A stretch of 64,000 nt of DNA, taken from contig NZ_JAOQJN010000003.1 in NCBI RefSeq assembly GCF_025567085.1, positions 62,001 to 126,000 of the forward strand. Direction: 5' to 3'. Positions 52,707 to 61,568 of the stretch are shown here, one piece after another (within the stretch, counting starts at the first letter, position 1; each line of letters starts with the position of its first letter). The stretch comes from Bovifimicola ammoniilytica. GTDB taxonomy: Bacteria > Bacillota > Clostridia > Lachnospirales > Lachnospiraceae. The position numbers and the translations under genes are program-made. The notes beneath the pieces were generated by a model. The model worked only from the letters and a program-made list of their open reading frames with translations. It did no database searches and had not been told where the DNA came from.

Positions 52707-54047
52707 TTATAAGATATTTTTGTGTCGATGCCATGCCATTATTACAAGAGCAATGAGCATAGTGGCGGTTTCCGCAACAGGAAATGCAAGCCAGATTCCG
52801 TTCAGTTGGAATAATTTGTCCAGACACCATAAGGCAGGAACAAGGAAAAGCAGTTGTCTGCATAATTGAATCGCTATGCTGGAACCTACTTTTTCTGTCG
52901 CCTGAAAATAGGTGGAAATCATGGTAGAGAGACCGCAAAACAGATAGCTTGCCGCCATAATTCGCATAGCGGATATTCCAAAGGAGCGCATGGTTTCCGA
53001 CGCTGTAAATAATTCCAAAAGCTGCGCTGGAAAGAAGTTGACGGTCAATGTTCCCAGTATCATCATACCGGAGACCAAAGCGGTTCCGTATCGGAAAGCG
53101 GAGTGCAGCCTATCTCTGTTTCCCGCACTGTAGTTAAACCGCATAATAGGCAAACAGCCCTGAATCAAGCCGTTTACTGTCATAACGATCAGCTGCTGCA
53201 CCTTAAAATACGCACCGAAGAATGCAATCGCCGTATCGGAATACGCCACCAGAAACAGATTGACGAATGTCACCATAAACGAACTGAGGGCATTCATAAT
53301 GAAAGATGGTAAGCCAAGGGCGAATATACGGGCAATCATCCACTTTTGTATATGAAATTCTTTGATCTTTATCCGCACTTTTTGCTTTTTGCCCAGCAGC
53401 AAGGCAAATGCCAAAATCATGGATAACAAATAGCCTGCAACAGTAGCCACCGCAGCGCCACGGATTCCCATAGCTGGAAAAACACCAATACCAAAAATTA
53501 GGAGTGGGTCAAATACAAAATTAACGACCACGCCTGCAATCTGGAACCACATAGGAGCAACCATGTTCCCGGTAGCCTGTATCATCTTCTGGATTGCGAT
53601 ATGCACCATGTTGGGAATTTGCATGAACGAACATACGCTCATATAGGCAAGACTCAGCTGATAAATTTCTTCGTTATTGGTGAATGCCCCAAAGTAGGGT
53701 TTCATAATCAGTAATGACAGAAGATTGAGCAAAGCACCAATTACAACGGCCAGTAACAATCCATGTGTGACGGTAGTATTTGCCTCATTCTGCTTTCTCT
53801 GTCCAAGATACCCTGCAATCAGTACATTCACGCCAACGCCGATCCAGATAGATGTCGCATTCATCAAAGTTGTAATGGGAAACGACAGGGAAACCGCCGT
53901 CAAAGCATTTTCACTCAGCTGCGCTACAAACGTGCTGTCTATCAGATTATAGGAATATTGCAGAAACATGGAAATCAGCGGCGGTATCGACATTTGCCAG
54001 ATGAGTTTTCCAACGGGCTCGACCGCCATTTTGTTATTGGTCTGCAT
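52707..54047 (-). CDS. MATE-family efflux transporter
   Basis: This is a 446-residue MATE protein, paralogous to the next gene (shared YNLIDSTFVAQLSENALTAV and RFNYSAGNRDRLHSAFRYG). GAGGG fits the ATG at 54047. Its start overlaps the end of the deleted nitroreductase frame by 14 bp, showing one transcript. GC content is higher than in the left half of the window. Confidence 0.9.
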   Translation of the reverse strand: MQTNNKMAVEPVGKLIWQMSIPPLISMFLQYSYNLIDSTFVAQLSENALTAVSLSFPITTLMNATSIWIGVGVNVLIAGYLGQRKQNEANTTVTHGLLLAVVIGALLNLLSLLIMKPYFGAFTNNEEIYQLSLAYMSVCSFMQIPNMVHIAIQKMIQATGNMVAPMWFQIAGVVVNFVFDPLLIFGIGVFPAMGIRGAAVATVAGYLLSMILAFALLLGKKQKVRIKIKEFHIQKWMIARIFALGLPSFIMNALSSFMVTFVNLFLVAYSDTAIAFFGAYFKVQQLIVMTVNGLIQGCLPIMRFNYSAGNRDRLHSAFRYGTALVSGMMILGTLTVNFFPAQLLELFTASETMRSFGISAMRIMAASYLFCGLSTMISTYFQATEKVGSSIAIQLCRQLLFLVPALWCLDKLFQLNGIWLAFPVAETATMLIALVIMAWHRHKNIL

Positions 54048-54396
54048 GCTTTCCCTCTTTTCCACAAATTATCCGAACAATATAGTTTTGTTTGTGTGCT
54101 GTGGGCTGACCGACTTCCTGGACCGGATAGCCCAATGCAATCGCTCCGACACCACGCAAGGTTTCCGTTAGCTTCCACTCCCGCAGGAGATTCTTGCCGC
54201 TTTCGCTGTCAAAAATCTCCCGCCTATATTTGGGGTCTGTAATTGCAATGATGGTTGGAGATTGATGTCCTCCGCCGGTAGGAGCGTAAGTCCCTGCTTC
54301 CAGTACAGCGTCCAAAGCCTTGGAAGGGACCGGTTCCGATTTATAAGCCCATACACTACGGCGCGTCTTGATAAGAGACAAAAAATTTTTTTCCAT
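54034..54396 (-). pseudogene. Nitroreductase-family gene with internal deletion
   Basis: The first 65 residues (FLSLIKTRRSVWAYKSEPVP, then LEAGTYAPTGGGHQSP) are the FMN-binding start of nitroreductases; the last 40 (GVGAIALGYPVQEVGQPTAH) are their C-terminal FMN loop. About 80 residues between are missing, in frame, giving 120 instead of about 200. GGAGG lies upstream. It cannot form the usual dimer core, so it is probably inactive, but it still leads the MATE operon. Confidence 0.75.
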
Positions 54397-54449
54397 ACAG
54401 ATATAGTCCTCCATTCTGCTAATACTTCCGAGATACAGGCAACAAAAAA

Positions 54450-54481
54450 GCCACACAACTATCACAAGATAGCTGTGTGGC
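54450..54481 (-). terminator. Leader terminator/attenuator of the nitroreductase-MATE operon
   Basis: GCCACACA-x-CTATC pairs with GATAG-x-TGTGTGGC around a 4-nt loop and is followed on the minus strand by six Ts, about 50 bp before the first start codon. It lies upstream of the operon, not after a gene on that strand, so it may attenuate. Confidence 0.7.
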
Positions 54482-54599
54482 AAAAAGATGACCGAATCCG
54501 GAAAAGTCCACTAAAATTTTGCATTTATTATTGTAGCAAACTTAAAGGAGACTGTCAAGCATCAATCATTACGGAATTGTGGCAGCTGTCTGTTGTTTT

Positions 54600-54935
54600 T
54601 TATGTTACTTTATGGCACATGAGAATTCTGTCTGTTTTTGTACTCATAGTGAGTGGGCATGTTCTCCCATTGGGATATATAATCAAAATAGTCTTTTGCT
54701 TCCAGCCTTCATGCAAGCACTCAGTTTTTACACATCCTGTCTTAAAATCATAGATGCTATTGATATTTCTTCTCGTATCATCGCTGATACCAAGGCAATA
54801 GCAAAGTGCCTTGTGGTACACATCCCGATAGCGCACCTCTTTTAATTTTTCATAGTAGAATTTTTCATGTGCTTCGCTGATAAAATTAATTGTCTGTTCC
54901 TTTTGGTTTTCTGCTCCTAACGCTGTGTTGTTCAT
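54600..54935 (-). CDS. DUF6075-family protein, C-terminus apparently altered
   Basis: This is a 111-residue protein. MNNTALGAENQKEQTINFIS, then RDVYHKALCYCLGISDDTRR and FKTGCVKTECLHEGW, match DUF6075 proteins of Firmicutes mobile elements (unknown role). After EGW the end is unlike the family, which suggests a shifted or replaced tail. GAGGTT fits the ATG at 54935. Confidence 0.6.
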   Translation of the reverse strand: MNNTALGAENQKEQTINFISEAHEKFYYEKLKEVRYRDVYHKALCYCLGISDDTRRNINSIYDFKTGCVKTECLHEGWKQKTILIIYPNGRTCPLTMSTKTDRILMCHKVT

Positions 54936-55440
54936 AATGAACCTCTTTTTAAATTGAATTGAAAAAGGCACTCCTAATGGAATGCCCTAATATAAAAAAT
55001 AGGGACACTCTTTCAAGTATCCCTACGTTCTATCAACATATCTGATAGTTCTCTATTTACTTTCATATTCAGAATTATTTGTGTTCCCACAACCGAGGTC
55101 TAATGCCACAACAACCGTTACCTTCCTCACAAGCTCTTTTTCCTTGTGATTTTCAGCAATCCTGTTGAAGCTGAAAAACTCTACAAAGTGCATAAAATTC
55201 AAGGATTTCTATAAATCCTTTCTGTGTAGTCCTACCACAGTTTCGACATGGCTCGGTTGTTCAACGAAAAACATACTCACCCCCTATTGTACAAGGAAAT
55301 GGTGGAACGCACCTTTTCCCTTAAAATCTAGTGGTTCGAGCCTGTGAGAACCTTGAATTGTCCTATAATTTGTATAGGCAAACAAGGTAAAGTTCTGTTC
55401 CTTAAACTTCATTTTTAATGTCATCCCTACAAACTAGAAG
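54936..55440. other. 505-bp stretch without a supported gene
   Basis: Apart from the DUF6075 leader I see no gene here. AGGGACACT...AGTATCCCT around 55010-55025 may be a weak hairpin. A 60-codon plus-strand frame near 55165 has no ribosome binding site and no recognisable content. Confidence 0.4.
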
Positions 55441-56349
55441 TTAGCGATTTCTTTTTCCGGTATTCTCTGTCCCACGGATTTCCTCATGATAGAAATAATC
55501 TACGATCACCGGATGCCCCTGCGGGACTCTGCCATAAGGCATTTCATTATCCACAAAGGCACAATCATACTTCTTAGCCATTTTCTCAGCTTTTACTTCA
55601 AGTGCTTCAAAGTAGCTGCGGTTATGCTTGTTATAGATCTCGTCGTAAAGTGGTACAAGATCAGGATATTTTCCGGCGATATAATCCATAATTGTCTTTT
55701 TGAAACCGCCTCGAAGATTGAGATTTTCGAGCCAGAACAGATCGCACTGATCCTTTACCCGCTCAAAGATTGCTTCAAAATCCGTGATACCGGGGAATAC
55801 CGGGGATACGAAACAGACTGTACGGATACCTGCTTCATATACCTGCTTCATAGCAGAGATACGGTGCTCAATGCTCGAAGCAGAGTCCATATCGTTCTTG
55901 AAATTTTCATCTAGTGTGTTGATCGACCATGAAACGGTTACACGTCCAAGCTTCTTCAACAGATCAATATCCCGTACCACAAGATCCGACTTTGTGCAGA
56001 TCAGAATATCTGCGTCACTGCCGATCAGCTGCTCCAGAAGTTTTCTGGTATTCCCGAATTGCTCCTCCTGTGGATTGTAGCCATCTGTCACAGAACCGAT
56101 GACCACCCGCTGTCCGGCATATTTCTTCGGATTTTTAATTTCCGGCCAATGCTTCACATCAAGGAAAGTGCCCCATTCCTCCTTGTGCCCGGTAAAGCGC
56201 TTCATAAAAGAAGCATAGCAATACTTGCAGGCATGTGTACAGCCCACATAAGGATTGACCGAGTAACCGCCTACCGGCAGACTAGACTTAGTCATGATGT
56301 TCTTCGTTTCCACCTCACGAATGAGGATTCCATTTATTACTTCTTCCAT
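55441..56349 (-). CDS. Radical SAM mobile pair protein B (spore photoproduct lyase-like)
   Basis: This is a 302-residue radical SAM enzyme with the cluster motif YVGCTHACKYCYASF (CxxxCxxC), VVIGSVTDGYNP (SAM GGE-like region) and a TIM-barrel layout related to SplB-type enzymes. It overlaps the upstream DUF5131-like radical SAM gene by 13 bp. The gene order MarR, DUF5131-like, SPL-like is the radical SAM mobile pair seen on transferable elements; its substrate is not known. Higher GC than the left half fits transfer. Confidence 0.85.
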   Translation of the reverse strand: MEEVINGILIREVETKNIMTKSSLPVGGYSVNPYVGCTHACKYCYASFMKRFTGHKEEWGTFLDVKHWPEIKNPKKYAGQRVVIGSVTDGYNPQEEQFGNTRKLLEQLIGSDADILICTKSDLVVRDIDLLKKLGRVTVSWSINTLDENFKNDMDSASSIEHRISAMKQVYEAGIRTVCFVSPVFPGITDFEAIFERVKDQCDLFWLENLNLRGGFKKTIMDYIAGKYPDLVPLYDEIYNKHNRSYFEALEVKAEKMAKKYDCAFVDNEMPYGRVPQGHPVIVDYFYHEEIRGTENTGKRNR

Positions 56350-57026
56350 GATTTCTGTACCTCTAACACTTTATTAAAATCTTCCGGCATTTCCTGAATC
56401 ATATTTTCATCCCCTATGATAGGGACAAGGTCTTCCTTCATAAACACCGGAATGCCGAGCTTATGTGCCTGGTCCGCCAGAGACCATGCCCATTCCGGCT
56501 CCGTATGAATCTTCCTGCTCTGAGCTCCGGTCATGGTGCCGACAACGATCCAATTGATTCCGGAAAGGTCAACTGTGCCGGGATCGTCGAATAACGGCTC
56601 AAAGGTAACATGGTAATGTTTTGCTCTGACGTTTTTCCGAAGGGCGTCGATACGCCACAGTTCTGCTTTCCTCGTCACCGTAACGCCAAACCATGCGTTT
56701 TCCAGATCGGTATCAAAATCCAGCAAATCAGGTCGCTTGGTAAGGAACAGGAACTGATGCTGTGGATTTTCACGGATCTTTGCAAATACCTCGTCTCTCC
56801 ATTCCGGCTTCCATCCGGAGAGATCGCTCATGCCGGTAAGAAGAAAGTTCTGCGGACGTTTCTTTTCCATCATCTTGAGCTTACCCGGAAAGAATTCAGT
56901 GGCAGCGAAGTCATCAATCATATGCCAGCGTTTCACGTTGTTGCGGGCATAGCAATATGCACACCCTACTGTGCAGCCAATGACAATATTCATGTTCTGA
57001 ATCTGATCTTTGATACAAATACTCAT
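56337..57026 (-). CDS. Radical SAM mobile pair protein A (DUF5131, phage Gp37/Gp68-like)
   Basis: This is a 229-residue radical SAM protein with CTVGCAYCYARNNVKRW (CxxxCxxC), FLLTGMSDLSGWKPEW and a C-terminal VFMKEDLVP typical of DUF5131/Gp37-Gp68 proteins. The ATG at 57026 overlaps the MarR stop (ATGA), so translation is coupled. It works presumably with protein B. Confidence 0.85.
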   Translation of the reverse strand: MSICIKDQIQNMNIVIGCTVGCAYCYARNNVKRWHMIDDFAATEFFPGKLKMMEKKRPQNFLLTGMSDLSGWKPEWRDEVFAKIRENPQHQFLFLTKRPDLLDFDTDLENAWFGVTVTRKAELWRIDALRKNVRAKHYHVTFEPLFDDPGTVDLSGINWIVVGTMTGAQSRKIHTEPEWAWSLADQAHKLGIPVFMKEDLVPIIGDENMIQEMPEDFNKVLEVQKSWKK

Positions 57027-57460
57027 GACTTCTGCCACTCCTCAAGATTCTTTCTGATGCGATCGAGGCATTCCTCAAACCGGGTAATTTCTTCCTCTGA
57101 AAAACCTTTGTAGTAAATACTGCCCATCTCATCAGATACAGAATCATACTCGCCCTTTAAGGCATGTGCTTTCTCAGTCAGAAACAGGAGTGTTTTCCTT
57201 TTGTCCGTTTCAGACTGAACACGGCTTATCAGCCCTTGATTTTCCATTCTTTCCAGCATCGTAGTAAGAGATGTTATCGCTAATCCGCATTTAGTCGAGA
57301 GTGACCTGATTGAGATACCATCCTCCTGCCACAGCACATAAAGAATACGCCCCTGGGCTCCATTAAACGCATCAATATTCTTTTCGCTGAGAATCTTCTC
57401 GAAAATCCGGTCTCCAAGCTGTTTTATTTTGGTGACAAGAAATCCTCCATTCATTTGCAT
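57023..57460 (-). CDS. MarR-family regulator of the radical SAM mobile pair
   Basis: This is a 145-residue MarR protein: a dimer helix (QLGDRIFEKILSEKNIDAFN), wHTH with ISIRSLSTKCGLAITSLTTM, and the wing LISRVQSETDKRKTLLFLTE (D-x-R-K). It leads the operon. AGGAG lies 6 bp before the ATG, but inside one arm of a 17-bp perfect inverted repeat, its probable operator. It likely represses its own operon and responds to a small molecule. Confidence 0.9.
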   Translation of the reverse strand: MQMNGGFLVTKIKQLGDRIFEKILSEKNIDAFNGAQGRILYVLWQEDGISIRSLSTKCGLAITSLTTMLERMENQGLISRVQSETDKRKTLLFLTEKAHALKGEYDSVSDEMGSIYYKGFSEEEITRFEECLDRIRKNLEEWQKS

Positions 57461-57463
57461 ACA

Positions 57464-57511
57464 AAAGCTCCTATATAGTAATTTATTAAAAACATACTAT
57501 ATAGGAGCTTT
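57464..57511 (-). promoter_or_regulatory. MarR operator / RBS-sequestering hairpin
   Basis: AAAGCTCCTATATAGTA (57464-57480) and TACTATATAGGAGCTTT (57495-57511) are a perfect 17-bp inverted repeat with a 14-bp spacer. Each arm contains CTATATAG, itself palindromic, as MarR dimers prefer. In RNA the arm covers the AGGAG of marR. Confidence 0.75.
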
Positions 57512-57602
57512 ATTGTCAAGAGTTTATATGTCTTAATAGGTAAATTCCGTTTTTTCAATTCTCCAAACTGGAATTGTTCGAGCTTTTCAAATACTAACGT
57601 CC

Positions 57603-57713
57603 TTAATTCTGTTCAATAATTGATTTATAGTAGTTACCAAAGTCAGCAAGTGAATTAACAATTGGAAGCATTTTTGTTCCGAGTTCCGTTAAGCCGTATT
57701 CAACTCTCGGTGG
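57603..57713 (-). pseudogene. C-terminal remnant of an HxlR-family regulator
   Basis: PPRVEYGLTELGTKMLPIVN and then SLADFGNYYKSIIEQN is the conserved end of HxlR-type winged-helix regulators. The preceding 57714-57840 stretch is scrambled and lacks the HTH. No promoter or start remains. Confidence 0.75.
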
Positions 57714-57930
57714 CTACTCATGGTAATCGTGGCGATATGCCAGCCCATGCATGACTCATTCCCATACATCCAAATCCGATTTCTGATACTTCTAAGTCTC
57801 TTCCTAAAATTCTTATCTCCATCTTTATCTTCCTTTTCTATATTTCAAACTTTACTGTAAGTATAATAAAAAGAGACCCCGAACAGAAGTCTCTCTTTGT
57901 TACGATTCTTCCAAATATTTTTATATTCTT

Positions 57931-58181
57931 TTATAATCCAAGACTGTCTATCCATGAACTGATATCTGATTCAGATGCTCCACCATGGAATCGTTCCCCT
58001 TCTTTCCAGTCACCTGTTCCTGTCATCTCTTCCAGAAGATTACCGCTGTCACCGATTCCCGAGGTCGCTGCTGTACAGAATGGGATGACTGTTTTTCCTG
58101 TAAAGTCATTCTCTTTTACAAAGTTATCTACTGGCCATGCTGCGATTCCCCACCAGATAGGATAGCCTGCATCTGTCAAGA
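57931..58181 (-). pseudogene. C-terminal part of a flavodoxin, cut by the serine-recombinase element
   Basis: AGYPIWWGIAAWPVDNFVKE, then GKTVIPFCTAATSGIGDSG and GASESDISSWIDSL is the second half of a long-chain flavodoxin-like FMN protein. The first half, with the FMN phosphate loop, is missing: the frame runs straight into the AT-rich end of the integrated element near 58182. The break right before GYPIWW marks the element boundary. Confidence 0.8.
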
Positions 58182-58344
58182 CTGGGACAAAAAAATTTTT
58201 ATTTTTTTCTGTACATATTCTATCAAATCCTTACTGATTTTTAAAGTACAGAATAGTTTATTACTATTAACCTTTTCGTTACTACCCATAGAAGAAGCCA
58301 GCAGCTTTTTCACTACTGGCTTTCTGTATTACTCATTTTGTTTA

Positions 58345-59925
58345 CTACACTGCATTTCGGATAAAGTTCTCACCCTTAAACACAACCTCTATATCTTTGT
58401 CGTTGTAAATGAGCACCTTATCAATTATGTTGGAAAGTACATCTCCGTCATACTGTTCCAGCATACTATACTGGGTTAGCTGTTCTATCTTCTCCTCTGT
58501 GTCAGGCTCCTGATTTGCAGCTTTCTCCTGCAAATCTGATATCTGATTCTCCAGATCAGCTAACAGCTCTTGGTTTGTTTTTCTTAGCTGCACATATTCT
58601 TCTTTTGTGTACTTTCCCTCTCTGTATGACTGATAACAAGAAACTGTGCTGTTTGATATTCTGTCATACTCCGCTTTAAGCTCACTAATCAAATACTCAT
58701 CGCTTGTCACCTTCCTTTTATCCTTTGATGCCCTTTTAAGTTCTTCTTCCTGTATAAGTGTTCTACAGATTTCCTTTGTGATTTCCAGCACCTTGTCCTG
58801 TGCTTCTGACTTCAGCATAAAAATCTGCTGACATTCGCCAGTCCTTACCATCCTGCGTTTTGGACAGAGGAGCTTCGGTGTACATACTGCACTGGAATTC
58901 ATCAGCTTTCTTCCACAATAGGGACAGATAAAAAGATTTTTCTTACGTTTCTTTGTACTCTTTTCAATCCCTCTGGCTTCAACCCGTAGCATTTTATTGA
59001 CTTCATCAAACATTTCATCGCTTACTATTCTTGGTATTGCACCTTCTACAACAGACCAGTCCTCTTTATTTCGTTTGCGAACCTTCTTATTATCTCCAAA
59101 ACCAACAGTTTCACATTTATTCTGGATCATTATTCCTTTGTACTGCTCATTCTGGACAATCGCTATAACTTCTGAATTATCCCACATATAATCCCCTTTA
59201 TTATGAACCGGAACATAATTGATTCCATTCTTCCACTGGTTTTGAACTCTTGTCGGGATTTTTCTCTCATTTAATATGCGGGCAACCTCACTTGCATTAT
59301 ATCCTGCAATGATCAGTGAAAATATCTCCACAACAACCTTTGCAGCTTCTTCATCTATTATCAGCTTATGCTTATCGTCCGGATCTTTCTTGTATCCATA
59401 GCAGACAAATGATGCCGTGTATTCGCCACTCAGATTTCTTGTCCTTCTGGCACTCTTTACCTTTCTTGATAAATCCATACTGTAAAGCTGGTAAATCAGA
59501 TTCTTATAAGCTACATCCATTCCTCCGGTAACACCAAAGTTTCTGTCACTGTCATAATTATCGTTGACAGAAATAAACCTCATTCCCATTGCAGGGAATA
59601 CAAACTCCAGATAGTTGCCTACTTCAAGGTAATCCCTTCCAAATCGTGAAAAGTCTTTTACTATGATACATTCAAATCTTCCAAGCTCTGCGTCCTGTAT
59701 GAGCCTTTGGAATTCTGCTCTGTTATTGAACATTGTTCCCGAATATCCGTCATCAAAGTATTCCAGTACCTCAAAACCTGCAAATTCCTCTGTTTTCTTG
59801 ATATACGCATACAAGAGTTTTCTCTGTCCTGTAATACTGTTACTTTCGTCTTTTGTTCCTGCTTTTACCTCCTCATCCGCATCAGAGAGACGGATATAAA
59901 AGGCTAATTTTCTTTTCTCAGCCAT
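58345..59925 (-). CDS. Large serine recombinase 3 of the tandem set
   Basis: This is a 526-residue protein. Resolvase domain: FYIRLSDADEE (catalytic Ser region), FSRFGRDYLEVGNYLE (DxxRxxR). Recombinase domain about 170-330, then a zinc ribbon (LFICPYCGRKLMNS) and a coiled coil with a C-terminal beta tail. It would cut and rejoin att sites. Its ATG overlaps the stop of the upstream recombinase by one base. Of the three it is nearest the element end. Confidence 0.9.
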   Translation of the reverse strand: MAEKRKLAFYIRLSDADEEVKAGTKDESNSITGQRKLLYAYIKKTEEFAGFEVLEYFDDGYSGTMFNNRAEFQRLIQDAELGRFECIIVKDFSRFGRDYLEVGNYLEFVFPAMGMRFISVNDNYDSDRNFGVTGGMDVAYKNLIYQLYSMDLSRKVKSARRTRNLSGEYTASFVCYGYKKDPDDKHKLIIDEEAAKVVVEIFSLIIAGYNASEVARILNERKIPTRVQNQWKNGINYVPVHNKGDYMWDNSEVIAIVQNEQYKGIMIQNKCETVGFGDNKKVRKRNKEDWSVVEGAIPRIVSDEMFDEVNKMLRVEARGIEKSTKKRKKNLFICPYCGRKLMNSSAVCTPKLLCPKRRMVRTGECQQIFMLKSEAQDKVLEITKEICRTLIQEEELKRASKDKRKVTSDEYLISELKAEYDRISNSTVSCYQSYREGKYTKEEYVQLRKTNQELLADLENQISDLQEKAANQEPDTEEKIEQLTQYSMLEQYDGDVLSNIIDKVLIYNDKDIEVVFKGENFIRNAV

Positions 59926-61568
59926 TATCCTGCCTCTCTTTCCATATTCAGTTCTGCGAATTTTTTCAGTTCATCTTCATAGTTCAGAACGATCTCAAGA
60001 TTCTTGTTTTCGTATATGCGTACCTGTGCAACAAACAAATCGACCATTTCCTGCGTCAACTTGCGTTTTCCTTTAAAACGGAGCATTTCAGCTTTTAACT
60101 GGGCAACGGTCTTTTCAGCACTTTCATACTGACTTGCCGCCTGCCTGTATTCATCAGCCTGTATCTTCAATTTCTCAATACGCTGCGAATACTCCCTGTT
60201 CAGTTGCAGGTATTCCTTTTCATCAAGCAGTTCTTCTGTGTAATCTGCATACAAGCCGCTCTTTAATTCCATAAGCCTGTCCATTTCCTTGACACACTTA
60301 TTCACGGCTTCCGTATATACCTGTTCCTGTCTGATTACCCTGCTGTCATTGTGGTGTTCCTTTAATATCATTTCCCTGTCAACAAAGACCTGTATCTGCT
60401 CTTTTATAACGGCAAGCACCGCTGCATATACATCGTCTACCTTTACAGGCAGGCAGTTACAACTATCCTTTCCATATCTTTTTCTATGCGTACACAGATA
60501 AACCTTTGCGTGTTTCTCTGGGTGAATATGGATACTGCTTCCACAACAGCCGCAAATGATTTTGCCTTTCAGCATATTCACTGTCTGCTTTTTTGTTGGC
60601 TTTATTACCTTTCTTTTATTCTTCTGTACCGCATAGAACTGTTCCTTTGCAATAAGTGCAATATGATGATTTTCAAAAACATACCACTCATCTTTATTGG
60701 TAGTATGCCTCTTTTCGTGTCTGTACAGGCATACCCTGTCTTTACCAGTCACATATCTTCCAATATAGACTTCATTCTTTAAAATCTGTGACAATGTATC
60801 AACAGTCCACTTAACTCCACTCAGCTTTTCAAGTTTCTCTATATTATGCCTTACTCTGTACTGGGCAGGTGTAAGGATATGCTTCGCATTCAGTTCTGCC
60901 GCTATCACAGAATGCAGTGTACCTTTTTCTGCCTCATTAAAAATCCACCTTACAACATCTGCGGCTTCCTTATCCTCAACCATTACCTTGACTTTATTTT
61001 CATTAAAGACTACCTTATAGCCATAAGCCACATTTCCAGTCGGAATACCTTTTTCCATCGCTTCCTGCTTACTGGCAGATATTTTCTTTGAAATATCCTT
61101 AGCATACAGATCATTGGCTATATTCGTGACCGCAACCATAAGGTCTGCGTCTTTCTTTGAGGAATCATAATTATCCGTAATCGCTACAAAGCGGATATTC
61201 ATCATCGGGAATACACGCTCTACCAGATTGCCCGTTTCAATGTAATCTCTACCCAAGCGGGACAAATCCTTTACGACAATGCAGTTGATCCTTCCTGCCC
61301 TCATATCCGACATCATACGCTCAAATTCCGGTCTGTCGAATGTTGTACCGGAAATTTCATCGTCCATATAGATGTCATAAACTTCCATGTCCATCTGCTG
61401 ATCCACAAAGTTCTTAATGAGATTTCTCTGATTGATCAGGGTTTTTCTGTCTCTCGTTTCATCTTTTTCCGCAGATAACCTCACATATATGGCAGTCTTA
61501 TACACTTTGGATAAAGCCTTCAGCGTATCCGTGGACTGTTTCGGCTGTGTTCTTGACTTCCTTGCCAT
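59925..61568 (-). CDS. Large serine recombinase 2 of the tandem set
   Basis: This is a 547-residue protein with YVRLSAEKDETRDRKTLIN, DLSRLGRDYIETGNLVE, a zinc ribbon (IICGCCGSSIHIH, later CTHRKRYGKDSCNC) and a coiled coil (YRQAASQYESAEKTVAQLKA). The family-typical ESNSI Q-x-x region is replaced by RKTLINQR, so its specificity may differ. ATG abuts the stop of the upstream gene. Confidence 0.9.
   Translation of the reverse strand: MARKSRTQPKQSTDTLKALSKVYKTAIYVRLSAEKDETRDRKTLINQRNLIKNFVDQQMDMEVYDIYMDDEISGTTFDRPEFERMMSDMRAGRINCIVVKDLSRLGRDYIETGNLVERVFPMMNIRFVAITDNYDSSKKDADLMVAVTNIANDLYAKDISKKISASKQEAMEKGIPTGNVAYGYKVVFNENKVKVMVEDKEAADVVRWIFNEAEKGTLHSVIAAELNAKHILTPAQYRVRHNIEKLEKLSGVKWTVDTLSQILKNEVYIGRYVTGKDRVCLYRHEKRHTTNKDEWYVFENHHIALIAKEQFYAVQKNKRKVIKPTKKQTVNMLKGKIICGCCGSSIHIHPEKHAKVYLCTHRKRYGKDSCNCLPVKVDDVYAAVLAVIKEQIQVFVDREMILKEHHNDSRVIRQEQVYTEAVNKCVKEMDRLMELKSGLYADYTEELLDEKEYLQLNREYSQRIEKLKIQADEYRQAASQYESAEKTVAQLKAEMLRFKGKRKLTQEMVDLFVAQVRIYENKNLEIVLNYEDELKKFAELNMEREAG

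Noticed and set aside
51329..54047. The two MATE genes as one duplicated or frameshifted gene
   Set aside because: Both are full length, each has its own ribosome binding site, and they differ throughout.
55165..55347. A 60-codon plus-strand frame in the gap before the radical SAM pair
   Set aside because: It has no ribosome binding site, an unnatural composition and no recognisable motif.
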